Below, piece after piece: positions 1-8,520 of a stretch of DNA of 64,000 bases. This DNA comes from Caulobacter mirabilis (GTDB lineage Bacteria; Pseudomonadota; Alphaproteobacteria; Caulobacterales; Caulobacteraceae): contig NZ_CP024201.1 of assembly GCF_002749615.1 (NCBI RefSeq), positions 4,011,001 to 4,075,000 of the forward strand. The letters are read 5' to 3'. Below the pieces are notes generated by a model. That model worked only from the letters and a program-made list of their open reading frames with translations. It was not told where the DNA came from and searched no databases. A program made the position numbers and the translations under genes. Position 1 is the stretch's first letter, and the number at the start of each line of letters is the position of its first letter.

Positions 1-621
1 GCCAGGGTCCGGCCGCCCGCCGTCGGCGCCCCGGACTTCAAGCGCATGCTGGGAGCGGACGCCTGGGCGCGCCTGCCGGCCGCGGTCCGGCGCCGGTTCG
101 GCGCCCACGCGGCGGCGCAGGAGATCGTCTATCGCGGGCGGATGCGGGTGGAGGCCACGCTGGCGGGCCGCCTGTTCGCCCAGATCTGTCGCCTGATCGG
201 CACCCCGCTGGCGCCTTGGACGGGCGATGACGTGCCGGTGGACGTCGACGTCCACCAGGATCGCCGCGGCGGCCTGACCTGGGCCCGCACCTACCACTTC
301 GCCGGTCGTCGGCCGATCCTGGTCAGTTCGACCAAGCTGATGGACGCCCGGGGCGACCTGCTGGAGGTCGTCCGCGGCGGGCTCGGCATGGCGCTGGACG
401 TCATCGAAGCGGACGGCGCCCTGCATTTCCACAGCCGCTTCTACTTCATCGAGGCGATGGGCTTGCGGCTGCGCATCCCCGACCTCGCCACGCCCGGGCG
501 GGCGCATGTCGTGCATGAAGACCTCGGCGGCGGCGCATTCCGCTTCACCCTCGCCTTCAACCACCCCTGGCTGGGCCGCACGCTCCACCAGGACGGCGTC
601 TTCCACGATCCGGAGGCCTGA
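1..621 (+). CDS. DUF4166 domain protein, 5' end outside window
   Basis: The frame is open from the first base, and the residues before the first ATG (position 46), reading DFKRMLGADAWARLPAAVRR, look like the conserved beginning of DUF4166 domains. The gene therefore probably starts upstream of the window and is only partly shown. It continues through a beta-rich DUF4166 domain to a stop at 619-621. The biochemical role of DUF4166 is unknown. The domain is often found next to or fused with SDR-type epimerases, and here the next gene starts 5 bases after the stop and encodes a TIGR01777 epimerase, so the two probably form an operon. Confidence 0.75.
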   Translation, partial: ARVRPPAVGAPDFKRMLGADAWARLPAAVRRRFGAHAAAQEIVYRGRMRVEATLAGRLFAQICRLIGTPLAPWTGDDVPVDVDVHQDRRGGLTWARTYHFAGRRPILVSSTKLMDARGDLLEVVRGGLGMALDVIEADGALHFHSRFYFIEAMGLRLRIPDLATPGRAHVVHEDLGGGAFRFTLAFNHPWLGRTLHQDGVFHDPEA

Positions 622-626
622 CGACC

Positions 627-2090
627 ATGACCGCGGTGCTGATCCTGCTGGCCTGCCAGGGGCTGCTCGGGGCGATCGACACGTTGTGGCACCACGAGGC
701 GACGGCGCGCCTGCCGTCCAGCCCCACGGCGCGTCAGGAACTGGTGCTGCACGGGCTGCGGGAGGCGATCTACGCAGTGATCTTCCTGACCCTGCCCTGG
801 CTGCGCTGGGAGGGCTGGCTGGCCGGCGTCCTGGCGATGCTGCTGGCCATCGAGATCGTCATCACCCTGCAGGACTTCCTGCTCGAGGACCGCACGCGCC
901 GCCTGCCGCCGAGCGAACGGGTGCTGCACACCGTCATGGCCATCGGCTACGGCGCCTTGCTGGCGCTGCTGGCGCCGGTCCTGCTGGATTGGGCCGCCCG
1001 CCCCGCCGGCCTCGCGTTCGAAAGCCACGGGGCGCTGTCCTGGATCTGCACGGCCCTGGGGCTGGGCGTGCTGGCCTGGACGGTCCGAGACCTGGCCGCC
1101 GGCGTACGCCCCGCGGAGGGCGGGATCCGGCCCGCGACGGCGAGCGGCCGGACCGTCCTGGTCACCGGCGCGACGGGCTTCATCGGCGCCCCGCTGACGG
1201 CGCGGCTGCTGGCGCGAGGCGACCGGGTCGTCGTCCTGGCCCGCGACGATATCGCCGCCCGCCTGCGCTGGCCCGACGCGATGGTCGTTCGCAGCCTCGC
1301 CGAGGTCCCGTCGGACATGCGGATCGAGGCGATCGTCAACCTGGCCGGAGCGCCCGTCGTGGCGGGTCCCTGGACGCAGGCCCGCCGCCGCGCCTTGCTG
1401 GCCAGCCGCGTCGAGACGACCCGCGCCGTCAACGCCCTGGCCGCCAGGCTGGACCGCGCCCCCGCCGTCATCGTGGGCGCCTCCGCCGTGGGCTTCTACG
1501 GCGACCGGGGCGAAGAACCTCTGGACGAGGCGGCTCCTGCGGGAATGGGCTTCATGGCCGACCTCGTCCGGCTGTGGGAGGCGGAGCAGACACGCGCGGA
1601 CGGCGTGCGGATCTGCCGCCTGCGCCTGGGCATGGTCTTCGACTGGAGCGGCGGACCGCTGCCGTCCCTGGCGCTCCCCGCCCGTTTCGGCGCGGCGGCG
1701 GTGCTGGGAACCGGCGGCCAGTTCGCGCCCTGGATCCACCTCGACGACGCCCTGCGGCTGATGGAGACCGCGCTCGTCGACGCCCGCTACGTCGGCCCCG
1801 TCAACGCCGTCGCGCCGGAGCAGGTCACCCAGGCGGAGCTTACCCGCGCGCTCGCCTGGCGGTTCCGCCGCCCCTGCTGGGCGCGCGTCCCCGCCTGGCC
1901 GCTGCGGCTCATGCTGGGCGAGATGTCTGACCTGTTCCTGGCCGGCCAGCGGGTCGAGCCGAACCGCCTCCGCGCCCTGGGCTTCCGCTGGTCACGGCCG
2001 CTGCTGGCGGACGCCCTGGAGCCGGCCGAGCCCAGCCGGGCCGGCGGCCTGCCCCTGGCGCCGCACGCCGGCCGCAGCGCCGCCGCCTGA
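627..2090 (+). CDS. TIGR01777-type NAD(P)-dependent epimerase with N-terminal membrane domain
   Basis: The protein is 487 aa. Residues 1-160 hold about four hydrophobic segments (DoxX-like arrangement). An extended-SDR domain follows with the Rossmann motif GATGFIG at 181-187, a conserved GASAVGFYGDRG stretch typical of the TIGR01777/YfcH family, and a C-terminal DUF1731-like segment ending near residue 465. Ordinary TIGR01777 proteins are about 300 aa, so the membrane part is an added domain that would tether the enzyme. The substrate is unknown. It follows the DUF4166 gene by 5 bases, and its 3' end overlaps the convergent LysR gene by 99 bases. Confidence 0.85.
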   Translation: MTAVLILLACQGLLGAIDTLWHHEATARLPSSPTARQELVLHGLREAIYAVIFLTLPWLRWEGWLAGVLAMLLAIEIVITLQDFLLEDRTRRLPPSERVLHTVMAIGYGALLALLAPVLLDWAARPAGLAFESHGALSWICTALGLGVLAWTVRDLAAGVRPAEGGIRPATASGRTVLVTGATGFIGAPLTARLLARGDRVVVLARDDIAARLRWPDAMVVRSLAEVPSDMRIEAIVNLAGAPVVAGPWTQARRRALLASRVETTRAVNALAARLDRAPAVIVGASAVGFYGDRGEEPLDEAAPAGMGFMADLVRLWEAEQTRADGVRICRLRLGMVFDWSGGPLPSLALPARFGAAAVLGTGGQFAPWIHLDDALRLMETALVDARYVGPVNAVAPEQVTQAELTRALAWRFRRPCWARVPAWPLRLMLGEMSDLFLAGQRVEPNRLRALGFRWSRPLLADALEPAEPSRAGGLPLAPHAGRSAAA

Positions 2091-3005
2091 AACGCCGTCC
2101 GCGACCAGCCCCTCGTCGGGGCAGCGGGTCATCGCGACCCGCGCTTCCTCGAGCAGCCAGTCGCGCAGCGCCATGATCCGCGGCAGCTTGGCGGAGTCGG
2201 CCCGCCAGACGAAGCAGTACTCCGCCTCGGCCTTGATCGACCCCGGCAGCGGCTTGAGCAGCCGGCCGGCGCGGATGTCCTGCTCGACCAGCCACTCCCG
2301 CACCAGCGCCAGGCCCAGGCCCTGAAGGCAGGCGTCGGTGAGCACCGCCGAGTCGTCGAACCGGGCCCCTCGCGGCAGCCTCGGCGTGCGCAGGCCGTGC
2401 CCCTCGAACCAGAGGTTCCAGGGATAGCCGGTGTGGTGCAGCAGGGGGACCTTGGCGATATCCTCCATCGACCGCACCGGATGCCGATCGAGGAACTCGG
2501 GACTGCCCACCACGAAGAAGCTCTCGGTGAACAGATGGACGCTTTCGACCCCCGGCCAGGGCCCCTTGCCGTGGCGGATCGCGGCGTCGACGCCGTCGGT
2601 GACGAAGTTGGACAGCTTCTGATCGACGTTGAGCTCCAACTGACCGACTTCGGCGGGCATGCGGCTCATGCGGTGGGTCAGCCAGCGGCCGGCGAAGGCG
2701 TGCACGGTCGACAGCACCAGGGGCGACTCCGTCGCCGCGCCGCGGACCAGCGTCTCGACGCCGGACCGCATCAGGTCGATCGCCTGCGCCACCTGCGCCG
2801 CCAGCTTCAGCGCCGCCTCGGTCGGCTCCATGGCGTTGCCGTCGCGGGTGAAGAGGCGGGCGCCGAGCTCTTCCTCCAACCGCCGGATCTGCTGGCTGAC
2901 GGCGCCGTGGGTGACGTTCAGCTCCGCCGCGGCGCGGCTGTAGCTGCGATGGCGCGCCGCCGCCTCTAGAGCGCGCATGGCGATGAACGGCGGCAGGCGC
3001 GTCAC
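1992..3005 (-). CDS. LysR-family transcriptional regulator (GcvA-like)
   Basis: 337 aa from a GTG start giving VTRLPPFIAMRALEAAARH, the usual beginning of GcvA-like LysR proteins; an ATG at 3041 would add 12 residues with no family match. The N-terminal winged HTH (about residues 10-65) contains the pattern SYSRAAAELNVTHGAVSQQI, followed by a periplasmic-binding-like effector domain. The C-terminus runs about 35 residues past the usual family end, into the antisense of the epimerase gene. It is divergent from the small secreted protein at 3130, with about 125 bp between them, which is the natural place for its operator. The target is unknown. Confidence 0.85.
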   Translation of the reverse strand: MTRLPPFIAMRALEAAARHRSYSRAAAELNVTHGAVSQQIRRLEEELGARLFTRDGNAMEPTEAALKLAAQVAQAIDLMRSGVETLVRGAATESPLVLSTVHAFAGRWLTHRMSRMPAEVGQLELNVDQKLSNFVTDGVDAAIRHGKGPWPGVESVHLFTESFFVVGSPEFLDRHPVRSMEDIAKVPLLHHTGYPWNLWFEGHGLRTPRLPRGARFDDSAVLTDACLQGLGLALVREWLVEQDIRAGRLLKPLPGSIKAEAEYCFVWRADSAKLPRIMALRDWLLEEARVAMTRCPDEGLVADGVSGGGAAAGVRRQGQAAGPAGLGRLQGVRQQRP

Positions 3006-3129
3006 GGAGCGAATGTTAGTTCCCCTTACAACCCGAGCCAAAAACTATCGTTCGCTATTTGGTGTTCGTCGGACGATGTTCCAACCCGCAGCGCTGCTTT
3101 CCTCCCTCCGAACTCCGAAAGTCAGAACC

Positions 3130-3504
3130 ATGAAGACCCAGCTTCTCTCGCTGGCGGCCGGGACGCTGCTGTCCGCCGCCCTGTTCGCCAACGCCCAGGC
3201 CGCGACGCCGTCCGAGCGCTGGATCGCCGAATCCCGCGCCGCCCTCGAAGCCAGCCTCGACGCCGCCGGCCTGGCCGACGACGGCAAGGCCGTCGCGATC
3301 ACCATCAAGGCGGCCGAGGACCAGAAGGGCTACGCCCCGCGCATCGTCCGCTCCAGCGGCTCCACCGACTACGACGCCGCCGTCCGCGAGGCGGTGAAGA
3401 CGGTCAAGCTCGGCGCGCCGCCGGTCGAGCTGCGCGGCCGCGGCGTCACCTTCACCCTCGGAGCGGCCTCGGCGGGCGGAGCCTCATCCGCCGGCGCCCG
3501 CTGA
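3130..3504 (+). CDS. small exported protein with TonB-C-like fold
   Basis: 124 aa. The start is the ATG giving MKTQLLSLAAGTLLSAALFA, a clean Sec signal peptide with probable cleavage after ANAQA. The mature part of about 100 residues (YAPRIVRSSGSTDYDAAVREAV ... LGAPPVELRGRG) resembles the C-terminal domain of TonB/energy-transducer proteins, including the S-S-G/D-x-A-A-V pattern. It lacks the usual membrane anchor and proline-rich linker, so it is not a functional TonB by itself. It is divergent from the LysR gene and is followed by a strong terminator. Function is unknown; the periplasmic location is inferred from the signal peptide. Confidence 0.65.
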   Translation: MKTQLLSLAAGTLLSAALFANAQAATPSERWIAESRAALEASLDAAGLADDGKAVAITIKAAEDQKGYAPRIVRSSGSTDYDAAVREAVKTVKLGAPPVELRGRGVTFTLGAASAGGASSAGAR

Positions 3505-3558
3505 GCGTGGTCCGGGAGCGGGACTGGACGCCCGCTCCCGGACATCTCTGCAACGAAA

Positions 3559-3586
3559 AAGGCCCGGAGCGCGCGCTCCGGGCCTT
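3559..3586. terminator. bidirectional hairpin terminator
   Basis: A perfect 14-bp stem: the arm AAGGCCCGGAGCGC is followed directly by its reverse complement, with A-rich sequence on the left (GAAAAA) and TTCTCGTTT on the right. It sits between the convergent small exported protein gene and etfA and can serve both. Confidence 0.85.
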
Positions 3587-3610
3587 CTCGTTTGGGCTGG
3601 TCGGCCGGGC

Positions 3611-4540
3611 TTAGCCCAGCGCGGCCATCAGTTCGGGGACGGCGGTCTTGTAGTCCGCCACCAGGCCGTAGTCGGCGACCTGGAAGATCGGGGCGTCGGC
3701 GTCCTTGTTGATCGCGACGATGACCTTCGAGTCCTTCATGCCGGCCAGGTGCTGGATGGCGCCCGAGATGCCGACGGCGATGTACAGCTCCGGCGCGACG
3801 ACCTTGCCGGTCTGGCCGACCTGGTAGTCGTTCGGGGCGTAGCCGGCGTCGACGGCCGCGCGAGACGCGCCCACCGCCGCGCCGAGCTTGTCGGCCAGCG
3901 GCTCGATGACCTTCGAGAACTCTTCGGCCGAGCCCATGGCGCGGCCGCCCGAGACGACGATCTTCGCGGCGGTCAGTTCCGGACGGTCCGACTTGACCAT
4001 TTCCTCGCCGACGAACTTCACGCCCGAGGCCGAAGCCCCGGCGATCTTCTCGGCGGCGGCCGAGCCGCCGTCGCCGGCCGGCTTGAAGGCGGTCGGGCGG
4101 ACGGTCAGGACCTTCTTGGCGTCGGCGGTCTGGACGGTCTCCAGCGCGTTGCCGGCGTAGATCGGGCGCACGAAGGTGTCGGCCGACACCACTTCGACCA
4201 CGTCCGAGATCGGCGAGGCGTCCAGCTTGGCGGCGACCCGGGGGGCGAAGTTCTTGCCCGAGGCGGTGGCCGGGATCAGGACGGCGTCATAGCCGCCGGC
4301 CAGGCCGATGATGGTGTCGGCGACGGCTTCGGCGATGCCGTGGCCCACGTCCGCGCCCTCGGCCAGGATGACCTTGCGCACGCCGTCGATCTTGGCGGCG
4401 GCGGCGGCCACGGCGTCGGCGCCCTGGCCCAGGACCAGCACGTCGACATCGCCCGACAGCGCCTTGGCGGCGGTGACGGTCTTGTTGGTGGTGTCGCGCA
4501 GGTGCGCGTTGTCGTTATCGGCGACGACGAGAACGGCCAT
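3611..4540 (-). CDS. etfA: electron transfer flavoprotein, alpha subunit
   Basis: 309 aa, normal length for EtfA/FixB. The N-terminal domain starts [20 protein letters not shown], and the C-terminal FAD-binding domain carries the family signature [13 protein letters not shown] and the stretch [20 protein letters not shown]. With EtfB it accepts electrons from acyl-CoA and related dehydrogenases and passes them to ETF:quinone oxidoreductase. It lies directly after etfB: the etfB TAA and the etfA ATG share one base (TAATG), indicating translational coupling. Confidence 0.97.
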   Translation of the reverse strand: MAVLVVADNDNAHLRDTTNKTVTAAKALSGDVDVLVLGQGADAVAAAAAKIDGVRKVILAEGADVGHGIAEAVADTIIGLAGGYDAVLIPATASGKNFAPRVAAKLDASPISDVVEVVSADTFVRPIYAGNALETVQTADAKKVLTVRPTAFKPAGDGGSAAAEKIAGASASGVKFVGEEMVKSDRPELTAAKIVVSGGRAMGSAEEFSKVIEPLADKLGAAVGASRAAVDAGYAPNDYQVGQTGKVVAPELYIAVGISGAIQHLAGMKDSKVIVAINKDADAPIFQVADYGLVADYKTAVPELMAALG

Positions 4541-5289
4541 TACAGCACCCCCGCTTCGGACTTGAGCTTGGCCACCAGTTCGGCGGCGTTTTCGACCTTC
4601 ACGCCGGCGGAACGCTTCGGCGGCTCGGTGACCTTCAGGACCTTCAGGCGCGGCGCGACGTCGACGCCGTAGTCGCCGGCGGTCTTGGTCGCGATTTCCT
4701 TCTTCTTCGCCTTCATGATGTTCGGCAGAGAAGCATAGCGCGGCTCGTTCAGGCGCAGGTCGGCGGTGACGACCGCCGGCAGGGCCACTTCGATGGTCTG
4801 CAGGCCGCCGTCGACTTCGCGGGTCACAGTCGCCTTGTCGGCGGCCACGTCCAGCTTCGAGGCGAAGGTCGCCTGCGGCCAGCCGAGCAGCTGCGACAGC
4901 ATCTGGCCGACGGCGTTGTTGTCGCCGTCGATGGCCTGCTTGCCCATCAGGATGAGATTCGGCTTCTCTTCGTCGGCCACGGCCTTGAGCAGCTTGGCGA
5001 CGGCCAGGGGCTCAACGTCCGAGTCGGACTGGATCAGGATGCCGCGGTCGCCGCCCATGGCCAGCGCCGTGCGGATGGTTTCCTGAGCCTGGGCCGGCCC
5101 GATGGAAACGATGACGACCTCGGTCGCCACGCCCTTTTCCTTGAGACGCACGGCTTCTTCGACCGCGATCTCGCAGAAGGGATTCATGGACATTTTCACG
5201 TTCGCCAGGTCCACGCCCGACTGGTCGGGCTTCACCCGCGCCTTCACGTTGTAGTCGATAACCCGTTTGACCGGGACCAGCACCTTCAT
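4540..5289 (-). CDS. etfB: electron transfer flavoprotein, beta subunit
   Basis: 249 aa, the usual EtfB length, from the ATG giving [20 protein letters not shown]. An upstream in-frame ATG at 5427 would add 46 residues without family similarity. The conserved [18 protein letters not shown] segment and the AMP-binding region ([14 protein letters not shown]) are present. It forms the FAD/AMP heterodimer with EtfA. It is the first gene of the etfBA operon, and its leader contains a striking 10-bp inverted repeat at 5308-5365. Confidence 0.97.
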   Translation of the reverse strand: MKVLVPVKRVIDYNVKARVKPDQSGVDLANVKMSMNPFCEIAVEEAVRLKEKGVATEVVIVSIGPAQAQETIRTALAMGGDRGILIQSDSDVEPLAVAKLLKAVADEEKPNLILMGKQAIDGDNNAVGQMLSQLLGWPQATFASKLDVAADKATVTREVDGGLQTIEVALPAVVTADLRLNEPRYASLPNIMKAKKKEIATKTAGDYGVDVAPRLKVLKVTEPPKRSAGVKVENAAELVAKLKSEAGVL

Positions 5290-5307
5290 GGCTTCATTCC
5301 GCCCGTG

Positions 5308-5365
5308 TTGCATTGCGAAAAGTCTTGCGCGCACAGGCTGATAACGACTCTCGCGCGCAATGCAA
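5308..5365 (-). promoter_or_regulatory. 10-bp inverted repeat in the etfB leader
   Basis: TTGCATTGCG (5308-5317) and its exact reverse complement CGCAATGCAA (5356-5365) are separated by 38 bases, beginning 18 bases upstream of the etfB ATG. The inner edges also contain GCGCGCA-type sequence. It could be a paired operator for a regulator that loops DNA, or a leader-RNA stem. No regulator is identified from sequence alone. Confidence 0.45.
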
Positions 5366-5466
5366 GTTTCCCTACGGGTCAATTCACGCGACGAATTTGC
5401 CCTTCCCCAGCGCCTCCTGGGGCGCACCGCTAGGCGGGCGCTGGGCTTTCCGGTAAACGGCGCGCC

Positions 5467-5829
5467 ATGAACCGCACCATCGACCGCCTCAAGATCGTAT
5501 TCCTGATCATCTTCGCCGTCGCCTGCGCGGCGCTGTGGGCCTACCAGCTGCTCTATGTGCTGCCCGCGAAGAACTGCGAGGCGCAGAAGATGTGGTGGGA
5601 CGCCGGCCGGCGAATCTGCGCTCAGCCGCTCTACATCCCCGACATCACGCGTCGTCCCGCGGGCATGAGCCGCAAGGAATGGTCGGAGAAGCAGGCCGCC
5701 CGCCAGGTCGAGCGCGAAGCCGAAGGCTATCCCTCGCCCAACGGCCCGGAGAAGACCGAGGCCCCCGCCGCTCCGGCTCAGCCGGCCCCGGCGCCCGCGC
5801 CCGCCGGCAAGGCGCCGGCCGCGAAGTAG
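5467..5829 (+). CDS. small membrane-anchored protein with Ala/Pro-rich tail
   Basis: 120 aa. One N-terminal membrane helix (about residues 9-32, [20 protein letters not shown]) is followed by a short region with two cysteines (NCEAQ and RRICAQP), a charged middle and an Ala/Pro-rich C-terminus. The cysteine-containing piece would face the periplasm and could form a disulfide. No known family is recognised. It lies divergently from etfB and converges on the adenosyltransferase gene, whose stop is 3 bases away. Confidence 0.7.
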   Translation: MNRTIDRLKIVFLIIFAVACAALWAYQLLYVLPAKNCEAQKMWWDAGRRICAQPLYIPDITRRPAGMSRKEWSEKQAARQVEREAEGYPSPNGPEKTEAPAAPAQPAPAPAPAGKAPAAK

Positions 5830-5832
5830 CCG

Positions 5833-6411
5833 TCAGCGGTTTCCGCCCGGGACCCACAGCACGTCGCCGGCCCCTTGGCCGTTCGCCCAGCGCGCGGCGA
5901 CGAACAGCAGGTCCGAGAGCCGGTTCAGGAACTTCAGCGCCTCGGGGCTGACCGGCTCGTCCGGCTCGGCCGCCAGGGCGACGCACAGCCGCTCGGCGCG
6001 GCGGCAGACCGTGCGCCCCAGATGCAGCGCCGCCGCCGCCGGCGTCCCGCCCGGCAGCACGAACGAGGTCAGGGGCGACAGGTCGGCGTTGAGCTGGTCG
6101 ATCTCGCGCTCCAGCCGGTCGACCTGCGACTGCAGGACGCGCAACGGCTCCCACTCGAGTTTCTTGCCGCGATCCGGCGTGGCCAGGTCGGCGCCCAGAT
6201 CGAACAGGTCGTTCTGGGCGCGCGCCAGGATGCCGTCGAGCACAGCGTCGCCGGCCGTGTGCAGCCGCGCCAGCCCCAGGCAGCTGTTGGTCTCGTCGAC
6301 CGTGCCGTAGGCCTCGACGCGCAGGCTGTTCTTCGGCGTCGGCTCGCCGGTCGAGAGCCGGGTCAGCCCCTTGTCGCCCGTGCGGGTGTAGATCTTGTTC
6401 AGGGTGACCAT
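5833..6411 (-). CDS. corrinoid (cob(I)alamin) adenosyltransferase, PduO type
   Basis: 192 aa, normal for PduO/MMAB-type ATP:cob(I)alamin adenosyltransferases. It has the N-terminal ATP-binding motif YTRTGDKGLT, the conserved YGTVDETNSCLG stretch, and the C-terminal FVLPGG ... R-x3-CRRAER motif (about residues 118-142). It makes adenosylcobalamin, the cofactor of methylmalonyl- and ethylmalonyl-CoA mutases. The HIG1 protein gene lies 10 bases upstream on the same strand, so they are probably co-transcribed. Confidence 0.93.
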   Translation of the reverse strand: MVTLNKIYTRTGDKGLTRLSTGEPTPKNSLRVEAYGTVDETNSCLGLARLHTAGDAVLDGILARAQNDLFDLGADLATPDRGKKLEWEPLRVLQSQVDRLEREIDQLNADLSPLTSFVLPGGTPAAAALHLGRTVCRRAERLCVALAAEPDEPVSPEALKFLNRLSDLLFVAARWANGQGAGDVLWVPGGNR

Positions 6412-6421
6412 GGTTCGCCCG

Positions 6422-6619
6422 TCAGCCGCGCGTGCGCCACCAGAAGGCCGCCACCAGGACGACGACGGCGACGAACTGGAGCACGACGCGCAGGCGCATC
6501 AGCCGGTTGGAATAGGAGCGGCCGAAGTCGCCGCCCTTGTAGAGAGAGTACAGGCCGGCGATCAGGGTGATCAGCACGGCCCCGAGCGCGATCGGGATCA
6601 GATAGTCGAAGATGTCCAT
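6422..6619 (-). CDS. twin-transmembrane HIG1-domain protein
   Basis: 65 aa with two membrane helices (about 6-28 and 42-60) joined by a short basic loop containing SNRLMRLRVVLQ, the hallmark of bacterial twin-transmembrane HIG_1_N proteins. Family relatives include mitochondrial HIG1/Rcf proteins that associate with cytochrome oxidase; the bacterial role is not firmly known. It directly precedes the adenosyltransferase gene and is divergent from the first TetR gene. Confidence 0.8.
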   Translation of the reverse strand: MDIFDYLIPIALGAVLITLIAGLYSLYKGGDFGRSYSNRLMRLRVVLQFVAVVVLVAAFWWRTRG

Positions 6620-6707
6620 GGGCGGCGAACCTACCGCTCCGCCGCCCCTTCCGCCACTGGGCTTGAAGAACGTCCAGGGCGTGCATGGATGACATGTTCG
6701 CCGAGCG

Positions 6708-6869
6708 CGTTCACTGACGAGCGATATCGCCTCTTGGGACGCCTCTCACGCGAATATCCGCGCGCCTTGCGGCGGTTTCCGTCAATTTTCTTTCGCACTG
6801 AGCCTTGATTCGTATCCGCGTTCGCCGTACATGCGCATCACGACATTCGTTGAGCACGTTCAATGAACG
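6708..6869. promoter_or_regulatory. candidate operator sites in the HIG1/TetR intergenic region
   Basis: CGTTCAATGAACG at 6857-6869 is a perfect palindrome around a central base. A related imperfect site, CGTTCACTGACG, lies at 6708-6719 and shares one complete half-site. They lie in the 414-bp gap (6620-7033) between the HIG1 gene and the first TetR gene and are candidate TetR operators. I see no gene or RNA elsewhere in that gap. Confidence 0.4.
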
Positions 6870-7033
6870 CGATCGACACCACCGCTAGGACCGCTGGAGG
6901 GCGTGGCGCCGGCGGCGGTGGAGATCTCGCTCAGCGGGGCGCCGCCGTCCCCCCACGGTCGGTCGCACCAGTGCAGCGTTGAAATTCGAGACTACGCGCC
7001 TAGCGGCGCGGCCCCGTTTAGGAGGCGGGATCG

Positions 7034-7681
7034 ATGAACCATATTCCGATGCGTATGAACGCCCCGGCCGTCCGGCCGCAAAAGATGACCCGCCGCGCCC
7101 TGGCCAAGCAGCAGACCCGCGAGAAGGTGCTGCAGTCCGCGCGGGACCTCTTCATCGAGCGCGGCTACGAAGGCGCCACGATCCGTGACATCGCCCGCGC
7201 CGCCGGCATGTCGACCGGCGCCGTGTTCGCCAGCTTCACCGACAAGACCGAACTGTTCGACGCCATCCTGAACGACGACTTCGCCGCCCTGCAGGATCCG
7301 ATGCAGGACGCGCTGGTGAACGGCAAGACCACGCGCGAGGCGCTGGTCGGGATGTTCGGCGCCGCCTATCGCGCCCACGCCGACCAACTGCCGCTGATCC
7401 AGGCCGCGCTGGCCGCCTCCTGGACCCGCACCCCGGAGGCCGAGCGCCTGCGTCGCGAGTCGCTGCGACCGATCCGCGCGCTGGTCATCCAGGCCCTGGA
7501 ACGCGGCGTCGAACACGGTGAACTCGCCGCTCGGGTCGATCTTCGCCTGGTCGCGGACATGCTGTGGGATCTGTATCTCGCCGGCTACCGTCCCGCGGCC
7601 TTCGACGGTCTGTCCGTCGAAAATCAAACCGAACGCCTGGCGCAGCGGATCGACGTGATCCTGGCCGCGCTCAAGGCCTGA
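7034..7681 (+). CDS. TetR/AcrR-family transcriptional regulator (first of tandem pair)
   Basis: 215 aa. Start at the ATG preceded by TAGGAGGCGGGATCG, a strong Shine-Dalgarno. A basic N-terminal arm of about 20 residues is followed by the TetR HTH (about residues 25-70), ending GMSTGAVFASFTDKTELFDA, then an all-helical ligand and dimer domain. It resembles the next gene along the whole HTH and partly in the C-terminal half, suggesting duplication. Palindromic sites lie in its upstream region. The ligand is unknown. Confidence 0.9.
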   Translation: MNHIPMRMNAPAVRPQKMTRRALAKQQTREKVLQSARDLFIERGYEGATIRDIARAAGMSTGAVFASFTDKTELFDAILNDDFAALQDPMQDALVNGKTTREALVGMFGAAYRAHADQLPLIQAALAASWTRTPEAERLRRESLRPIRALVIQALERGVEHGELAARVDLRLVADMLWDLYLAGYRPAAFDGLSVENQTERLAQRIDVILAALKA

Positions 7682-7688
7682 GGCAAAA

Positions 7689-7715
7689 GCCGCGCCCCGG
7701 TCACCGGGGCGCGGC
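7689..7715. terminator. strong hairpin between the two TetR genes
   Basis: A perfect 12-bp GC stem (GCCGCGCCCCGG, loop TCA, reverse complement). No U-tract follows on the + strand, so read-through into the second TetR gene is possible and it may attenuate rather than end transcription. Confidence 0.55.
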
Positions 7716-7733
7716 GGTCCGGGGGGACACAAG

Positions 7734-8336
7734 TTGGGCGTTCGCGAGACACAGAAGCTTGAGACGCGCCGCAAAGTGCTGGAAGCGGCGCGCGATCTCT
7801 TCAACGAGATCGGCTACGAGGAAACGACGATCCGCGCCATGGCCGAACGCGCCGGCGTGTCGGTCGGCAGCGTCTTCACCACCTTCGCCTCCAAGGCCGA
7901 GGTGCTCAGCCAGGTCATGGACGACCGCGTCGAGGCGCTCTACCGCGAGCTCGAGCACGTCGCCAAACATATGCGCGGATCGCTGGCCGACCGCCTGCGC
8001 TCGCTTTTCGCCATCCACTACGACTTCGAATGCCGCAGGGTGCGCCTGTTCCTGGCCCACATCTCGGCGTCGTTCAGCCCTTCGCTGGACAAGAACACCG
8101 TCCCCTACGGCCGCAACCCGCGCTTCAAGGACATGATCCTGCACATGCTGGCCGACGGCGTGAACAAGGGCGAGGTGCGCGCCGAGGCCGACCTGACCCT
8201 GGTGCTCGACACCCTGATGGCCGTCTACGCCTGGAACTATCGCCTGGCGGCCGCCCAGAACTCCGACGCCGGCCATATGACCTCGATCATGGATCGACAG
8301 ATCAGCCTGATCTTCGACGGGCTGAAGCCGCGCTAA
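7734..8336 (+). CDS. TetR/AcrR-family transcriptional regulator (second of tandem pair)
   Basis: 200 aa from a TTG start (MGVRETQKLETRRKVLEAAR); no ATG or GTG is available before the HTH, and GGGGGGACA lies just upstream. The HTH covers about residues 10-55, with GVSVGSVFTTFASKAEV as recognition helix and beyond. The helical C-terminal domain includes a region similar to the preceding TetR (DLTLVLDTLMAVYAWNYR against DLRLVADMLWDLYLAGYR), supporting tandem duplication. The weak start may keep its level low. Target unknown. Confidence 0.85.
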   Translation: MGVRETQKLETRRKVLEAARDLFNEIGYEETTIRAMAERAGVSVGSVFTTFASKAEVLSQVMDDRVEALYRELEHVAKHMRGSLADRLRSLFAIHYDFECRRVRLFLAHISASFSPSLDKNTVPYGRNPRFKDMILHMLADGVNKGEVRAEADLTLVLDTLMAVYAWNYRLAAAQNSDAGHMTSIMDRQISLIFDGLKPR

Positions 8337-8399
8337 CGGGCCTAGGATCCGGCCTAGGTTGGGGGCCCGGAATTTCAAAGCCTTAGCCCTTTTCCAGCC

Positions 8400-8507
8400 G
8401 GTCGTCCCGGCGAAGGCCGGGATCCAGATCATAGGGCTGTGCTTTGACGGAAGATCTCCCACCGCAGAGCCTGAAAGCTGGGTCCCGGCCTTCGCCGGGA
8501 TGACCGG
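8400..8507. repeat. family B intergenic palindromic repeat pair
   Basis: Two facing copies of a CCCGGCGAAGGCCGGGA-type palindrome (8406-8422 and, inverted, 8483-8500) form a larger inverted repeat in the gap between the TetR and LytTR genes. The same core recurs, diverged, at about 18.3, 18.7, 26.2 and 33.2 kb, with a more distant form at 49.5 kb. Confidence 0.8.
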
Positions 8508-8520
8508 TGTAGATTCGCCC

